Source: Elusimicrobiota bacterium (GTDB taxonomy: Bacteria; CG03; SLGR01; PWQF01). From it: a stretch of 11,015 bases of DNA. The notes below the pieces were generated by a model, which did no database searches, was not told the origin of the DNA, and worked only from the letters and a program-made list of their open reading frames with translations. Made by a program: the position numbers and the translations under genes. The stretch covers positions 1-11,015 of the forward strand of contig PWMP01000041.1 in NCBI GenBank assembly GCA_003558145.1, given 5' to 3'. How positions within the stretch are numbered: position 1 is the stretch's first letter; each line of letters opens with the position of its first letter. Shown here in pieces: positions 6,911 to 11,015 of this stretch.

Positions 6911-7384
6911 ATGAATTCAAAAACAGACCTGTCTAAAGTTAATGAAATAATTGAAGGCTACCGCTCAAAAAAGGGGTCGCTTATTCCTCTTTTACAGGAT
7001 ATACAGTCGGTATTCGGCTATGTGCCTGAGGAAGCGGTAAATATTATTGCCCGGGAACTGGAGATATATCCGGTAGATATTTACGGAATATTAACTTTTT
7101 ATTCCCAGTTTTATATGGAGCCCCGCGGAAAACACATTATCAGGGTATGCCAGGGTACCGCCTGTCATGTTATGGGAGGCAAGGAGATGCTGGGTTTTCT
7201 TTCCGACGAACTGGGCATTGAAGACGGGGAATCTACAAAAGACGGAATATTTTTTCTGGAAAGGGTTGCCTGCCTGGGCTGCTGCGGTATGGCTCCGGTA
7301 GTAATGATAGATGATAACTTTCACGGAAGGTGTACAATAGGCAGCCTGAGAAAGCTTATAGAACAGTACCGGTCAAAAGATTAA
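6911..7384 (+). CDS. nuoE: NuoE-like [2Fe-2S] thioredoxin-fold subunit of a bifurcating oxidoreductase
   Basis: This is a small electron-transfer subunit (157 residues) of the NuoE/HndA/HydC family. An N-terminal helical region (about 5-65, with the typical FGYVPEEA and YGILTFYSQF stretches) precedes a thioredoxin-like fold with all four [2Fe-2S] ligands: Cys80 and Cys85 (VCQGTAC), Cys121 and Cys125 (CLGCC). An additional Cys124 sits where Ala or other small residues are common. In known complexes it docks on the NuoF-type subunit, which follows after 3 bases. With a GltD-like third subunit rather than complex I membrane genes downstream, it most likely belongs to a soluble transhydrogenase of the StnABC/NfnABC type. 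The ribosome-binding site is weak (GGA, 6905-6907). Confidence 0.93.
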   Translation: MNSKTDLSKVNEIIEGYRSKKGSLIPLLQDIQSVFGYVPEEAVNIIARELEIYPVDIYGILTFYSQFYMEPRGKHIIRVCQGTACHVMGGKEMLGFLSDELGIEDGESTKDGIFFLERVACLGCCGMAPVVMIDDNFHGRCTIGSLRKLIEQYRSKD

Positions 7385-7387
7385 AAG

Positions 7388-9154
7388 ATGATCAAAAAAG
7401 ATATAAAAAAAAGAATACTTATATGCTCCGGCACAAGCGGAGTTTCGGCCGGCTGTGAAAAGGTAAGGAAAAGATTTGAGGATGAACTTAAAAAGCGCGG
7501 TATCAGCGGTGACTGGGAAATTGTCAGTGTAGGGGACCGGGGGCTTTTCAGAGACGTTTTGGTTGATATAATAGACGACAGCGGCAGGGTAAACTATGAG
7601 TATGTTGCTCCTGAAGACGTAGAGAATATTGCGGACAGCCACCTGGCCGGCGGCAAAGTATACAGAGAGCGTCTTGCCGGAGATGATTATAAAAAGTTTT
7701 TTGAAAAACAAACACGAATAGTCCTGTCTAACTGCGGGGAAATAGACCCTGATAAGATAGAGGAGTACATAGCAAGTCAGGGATATGCTGCACTTAAAAA
7801 AGCTTTAGGTACTCCTGCTGAAGAAATCATAGAGCAAGTTAAGGAGTCAGGGCTCAAAGGGCGGGGCGGGGCCGGTTTTCCTGCTGGGCTTAAATGGGAA
7901 TTTACCCGTAACGCTCCCGGAGATGAAAAGTATGTGGTATGCAATGCTGACGAGGGTGACCCGGGGGCCTTTATGGACCGGAGTATTCTTGAAGGCGATC
8001 CGCATTCAGTAATAGAAGGGATGACTATTGCCGGTTACGCTGTCGGCGCCGGTGAGGGTTTTATATACTGCCGCGCCGAGTACCCGCTGGCTATAAAAAA
8101 ACTAAGCAGGGCCATAACCCTGGCTGAAAAAGAAGGTTTTCTTGGAGACAATATTCTCGGTTCCGGCTTTTCATTCCGGCTTCAGGTAAAAGAGGGAGCC
8201 GGCGCTTTTGTCTGCGGTGAAGAGACCGCTCTTATCGCTTCAATTGAGGGCCGCCGCGGCATGCCTGTCCCCAGGCCTCCTTTTCCCGCTGTTGAAGGTC
8301 TGTGGGGAAAACCCACCCTGATAAATAATGTAGAAACCATTGCCAATGTCAGGCATATAATTCTTAAAGGGGCAGAATGGTTCTCATCGATGGGAAGCGA
8401 AAAAAGCAAAGGCACAAAAGTTTTTGCCCTTGCCGGCAAGGTTAAAAATACCGGTTTGGTGGAAGTCCCCATGGGAACTACGCTCAGAGAACTTATATTC
8501 GGCCCCGGCGGAGGGATGGCAGACAGAAAATCAGAATTCAAAGGAGTCCAGATAGGCGGCCCTTCCGGAGGATGCCTTCCTTCGGAATTACTGGATACTC
8601 CGATTGATTATGAGTCGCTTAACGCTACCGGAGCCATTATGGGCTCCGGAGGTATGATTGTTATGGACGCCGGGAGCTGCATGGTTGACATAGCTAAATT
8701 TTTTCTTGATTTTACCGTGGCAGAATCCTGCGGCAAGTGTGTCCCTTGCCGGGTGGGGCTGAAAAGGATGCAGGAGGTTATTTCCCTTATTACGTCCGGG
8801 GAAGGCAGGGAAGAACATATCGCTTTTCTGAAAGACATGGCCCCGACCATAAAGAATACCGCCCTGTGCGGCCTGGGAAATACCGCGCCAAGTCCGGTAC
8901 TGACCACGCTCAGGTATTTTGCTGATGAGTACAATGCCCATATACGCGAGCGTAAATGCCCGTCACTGGTTTGCACTGAGCTGTTAAAATTTGAAATAAA
9001 TGAGGAATTATGTAAAAAATGCGGCAAGTGCCTGCCTGTTTGTCCGTCGGACGCAATTAGATGGAAAAAGAAAGAGTTTGCCCGTATAGACAAGGACAAA
9101 TGCATCAAATGCAGGGCATGCATAAACGAGTGTCCCTTTAGAGCAATAGAATGA
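7388..9154 (+). CDS. nuoF: NuoF-like flavin/iron-sulfur subunit with C-terminal ferredoxin domain
   Basis: This is the NADH- and FMN-binding subunit (588 residues) of a soluble multi-subunit oxidoreductase, related to HydB, HndC and the Bfu B subunit. Its domains in order are: a thioredoxin-like N-terminal domain (about 8-95); the NuoF core with GRGGAGFP (158-165), CNADEGDPGAF (185-195) and FVCGEETAL (274-282) for NADH/FMN; an [4Fe-4S] site from Cys448, Cys451, Cys454 and Cys494; and a two-cluster ferredoxin tail (Cys542/545/548/552 and Cys572/575/578/582). The N-terminal domain keeps only one of the four usual [2Fe-2S] cysteines (Cys13), so that cluster is probably absent. The gene starts 3 bases after nuoE with only a weak AAAAG ahead, and its stop overlaps the next ATG by 4 bases. 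Confidence 0.93.
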   Translation: MIKKDIKKRILICSGTSGVSAGCEKVRKRFEDELKKRGISGDWEIVSVGDRGLFRDVLVDIIDDSGRVNYEYVAPEDVENIADSHLAGGKVYRERLAGDDYKKFFEKQTRIVLSNCGEIDPDKIEEYIASQGYAALKKALGTPAEEIIEQVKESGLKGRGGAGFPAGLKWEFTRNAPGDEKYVVCNADEGDPGAFMDRSILEGDPHSVIEGMTIAGYAVGAGEGFIYCRAEYPLAIKKLSRAITLAEKEGFLGDNILGSGFSFRLQVKEGAGAFVCGEETALIASIEGRRGMPVPRPPFPAVEGLWGKPTLINNVETIANVRHIILKGAEWFSSMGSEKSKGTKVFALAGKVKNTGLVEVPMGTTLRELIFGPGGGMADRKSEFKGVQIGGPSGGCLPSELLDTPIDYESLNATGAIMGSGGMIVMDAGSCMVDIAKFFLDFTVAESCGKCVPCRVGLKRMQEVISLITSGEGREEHIAFLKDMAPTIKNTALCGLGNTAPSPVLTTLRYFADEYNAHIRERKCPSLVCTELLKFEINEELCKKCGKCLPVCPSDAIRWKKKEFARIDKDKCIKCRACINECPFRAIE

Positions 9155-11015
9155 TTAACTTAAAGATAGACGGTAAAGAAGTAAAAGCTCACCCTTCCGC
9201 CACTGTTCTGGAAGCAGCGCTGCAGGCGGGGATTTATATACCAAATCTCTGTTATCATCCCGATATACCGCCCATAGGAGCCTGCCGTCTTTGCATCGTC
9301 AGCATAAAGGGTCGTAAAGGCGTAGTTACATCGTGCACAGTAAAAGTTGCCGAGGGTATGCAGGTCAGCACAAATACGGATGAACTTAAAAAAATGAGAG
9401 AAAATATACTGTGGCTTACTCTTAGTGAACATCCGGAGGATATAGACGAGTCTTCTCAGCTTTACAGGGTCGGGCGCTGGATAGGAATAAAAAATATTCT
9501 GCAAGGTTACAGCCGCAAAACAAAAAATATACCCGTCAAAACGGATGACCCCCTGTTTGTAAGGGATATGAACAGGTGTATCCTGTGCGGCCGGTGCGTA
9601 AGAATCTGCCGCGACATAAGAAAAACGGGAGTCCTGGGCCTTAGCGGACGGGGAATAGATACAACGGTGACAACTTCTTATGACCAGCCGCTTCAAGATT
9701 CGGCCTGCAAATTTTGTGAGGCCTGTGTTGAAGTCTGTCCCTCGGGCGCGCTTGTAGATAAAAAGAAAGCGGACTCCTCCGATAGAGAGAAAACGCTTGT
9801 ACCCTGTACCAACAATTGCCCTGCGAGAATGGACGCGGCGCGCTATGTCAAATTAATTGCCCGGGGACAATACCGCGAAGCGCTGGAGGTTGTAAGAGAA
9901 ACCGTTCCTTTTCCCGAAGTCCTGGGCCACGTATGCGACCATCCGTGCGAACAGGAGTGCCGCCGCAAGGATATTAACCAGGCGATAGCTATCAGGTCTC
10001 TGAAGCGCTTTGCCGCAGAGAAGGGTTCGGACAGGTGGCGTGATAAAGTAGTGATTATGCCTGATACCGGAAAGAAAGTAGCTGTTGCCGGCGCCGGGCC
10101 GGCGGGATTGACTGCAGCCTGGTTTCTTAACAGGCTTGGCCACTCTGTAACGGTTTTTGAGGCAGGAGAATTCCCCGGCGGAATGATGCGCGCCGGCATT
10201 CCCGCTTACAGGCTGCCCCGCAATGTTCTGGATAAAGAGATTTCTGATATAGAGAGTTTTGGCGTTAAAATAAAAAGCGGGCAGAAAATAGAAGGGCCGG
10301 ATGAACTCTTCAAAAAAGGTTTTAACGCTGTCTTCCTGGCAACCGGCGCGTGGAAAAGTATGAGTATGGGCATTGAAGGGGAAGAAAACGAGCGCGTGCT
10401 TCACGGAATAAACGTTTTAAGTAATATTGCTTTAAAGCAGGAGTCCGGACTTGAAGGGGAAATTGCGGTTGTAGGAGGAGGCAATGTAGCGATAGATGTT
10501 GCCCGCAGCGCCTTGAGATCAGGCGCGGATAAGGTAACGATACTCTACAGGCGCACTCGCCAGGAAATGCCCGCGCTGGAGGAAGAAGTTGAGGATGCGA
10601 TTAAGGAGGGTGTGCAAATACGTTTTCTTAGCGCTCCGGTAAAGGTTCTGTCTTCAGTAGGAAAACTTAAAATTGAATGTATAAAAATGAAACTGGGCGA
10701 AGCTGATTCCGGCGGCCGCCGCCGGCCGGTTGCCGTAAAAGGCAGCGAATATATTTTTGAAGCCGACCGGCTTGTAATGGCAATAGGGCAAAAGCCGACC
10801 GTTCCCGGAGGCTTTTCTTCTCTTGTAAACAGCTGGGGCGGAATTGATGTTAAAGATGACACAATGGGCTGCTCAATGGAAGGAGTATTTGCCGGCGGCG
10901 ACGCGGTAAGCGGGCCGGCTTCGGTAATTAAAGCCATACGGGACGGAAGAAAAGCAGCTTCTTCAATAGACAGGTATCTTGGAGGCAGCGGAGAAATTAA
11001 TCAGCGTTTTGTTGA
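9151..11015 (+). CDS. NuoG/HydA-type ferredoxin front fused to a GltD/NfnB-like FAD-NAD(P)H oxidoreductase (3' end outside window)
   Basis: The frame stays open from ATG 9151 to the window edge (621 complete codons). Residues 1-75 form a plant-type [2Fe-2S] ferredoxin (Cys34, 45, 48, 62). Residues about 80-110 match the NuoG linker, where His94 remains but the usual cluster cysteines are missing. Residues 137-200 hold two [4Fe-4S] sites (Cys143/146/149/153 and Cys186/189/192/196). From 215 a GltD-like part begins: a cysteine-rich helical domain (Cys219, 223, 262, 266, 270), an FAD Rossmann motif GAGPAG (314-319), an NAD(P) motif GGGNVA (442-447) with YRRTR (466-470) typical of NADPH binding, and a closing FAD block GGDA (582-585). 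No hydrogenase H-cluster segment is seen. With the two genes before it this matches the third subunit of Sporomusa-type Nfn (StnABC) or NfnABC. That named identity is from memory of the architecture. Confidence 0.88.
   Translation, partial: MINLKIDGKEVKAHPSATVLEAALQAGIYIPNLCYHPDIPPIGACRLCIVSIKGRKGVVTSCTVKVAEGMQVSTNTDELKKMRENILWLTLSEHPEDIDESSQLYRVGRWIGIKNILQGYSRKTKNIPVKTDDPLFVRDMNRCILCGRCVRICRDIRKTGVLGLSGRGIDTTVTTSYDQPLQDSACKFCEACVEVCPSGALVDKKKADSSDREKTLVPCTNNCPARMDAARYVKLIARGQYREALEVVRETVPFPEVLGHVCDHPCEQECRRKDINQAIAIRSLKRFAAEKGSDRWRDKVVIMPDTGKKVAVAGAGPAGLTAAWFLNRLGHSVTVFEAGEFPGGMMRAGIPAYRLPRNVLDKEISDIESFGVKIKSGQKIEGPDELFKKGFNAVFLATGAWKSMSMGIEGEENERVLHGINVLSNIALKQESGLEGEIAVVGGGNVAIDVARSALRSGADKVTILYRRTRQEMPALEEEVEDAIKEGVQIRFLSAPVKVLSSVGKLKIECIKMKLGEADSGGRRRPVAVKGSEYIFEADRLVMAIGQKPTVPGGFSSLVNSWGGIDVKDDTMGCSMEGVFAGGDAVSGPASVIKAIRDGRKAASSIDRYLGGSGEINQRFV

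Noticed and set aside
9160..9696. Minus-strand open frame (178 codons) opposite the start of the ferredoxin-GltD fusion
   Set aside because: The + strand here encodes correctly spaced cysteine motifs for three clusters. The antisense product is Tyr/Phe/Cys-rich and resembles nothing.
9151..11015. [FeFe]-hydrogenase catalytic subunit, suggested by the NuoE-NuoF-ferredoxin gene order
   Set aside because: After the ferredoxin clusters the protein continues into a GltD-like FAD/NAD(P) module and shows no H-cluster cysteine motifs in the visible 621 residues.
6911..11015. Part of a respiratory complex I operon
   Set aside because: The third subunit has a GltD-like domain instead of the NuoG molybdopterin-fold part, and no membrane subunit is seen. 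The NuoF tail with a ferredoxin domain is typical of soluble bifurcating enzymes.

Overview
The window is one dense, single-strand (+) run of central-carbon and redox genes from an anaerobic bacterium. It has two two-part enzymes typical of anaerobes (a split, LeuC/LeuD-type aconitase and a class I fumarase in two subunits), an acetate kinase, and a set of flavin/iron-sulfur subunits. Composition is moderate in GC. ATA (Ile) and AGG (Arg) codons are frequent in every gene, and GTG or TTG starts are common. No gene looks foreign by codon use. I cannot name the organism. An uncultured anaerobic lineage (for example Omnitrophota or Elusimicrobiota-like) is a guess from style, not a result.

Layout. 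1-105 is the end of a gene whose product finishes in a Cache-like sensor fold. 102-5207 is a partial TCA module: malate dehydrogenase, aconitase-family large and small subunits, isocitrate dehydrogenase, and fumarase alpha and beta. 5217-5663 is nucleoside diphosphate kinase and 5660-6877 is acetate kinase. After a 33-base gap with a small GC hairpin come three redox subunits: NuoE-like (6911-7384), NuoF-like with an extra ferredoxin tail (7388-9154), and a gene running off the right edge (9151-11015). The last one joins a NuoG/HydA-type ferredoxin front end to a GltD/NfnB-type FAD-NAD(P)H oxidoreductase. Most neighbouring genes overlap by 4-14 bases or are separated by under 50 bases. No internal promoter or terminator is evident, so the whole window reads as one transcription unit.

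How the parts fit. Malate dehydrogenase and fumarase interconvert oxaloacetate, malate and fumarate. The split aconitase and isocitrate dehydrogenase connect citrate to 2-oxoglutarate. Citrate synthase is not in view. The malate dehydrogenase carries the acidic residue expected for NAD(H), while the isocitrate dehydrogenase keeps the Lys-Tyr pair that E. coli Icd uses for NADP. The last three genes match the architecture of the Sporomusa-type Nfn/NfnABC transhydrogenases (Bfu family of electron-bifurcating enzymes), which link NADH, NADPH and ferredoxin. The window therefore plausibly encodes both the pathways that produce NADH and NADPH and the complex that balances them; this is inference. 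The most notable details are apparent losses of cluster-binding cysteines in two domains of the redox complex: the N-terminal thioredoxin-like domain of the NuoF-like subunit and the NuoG His-Cys3 site of the fusion subunit.
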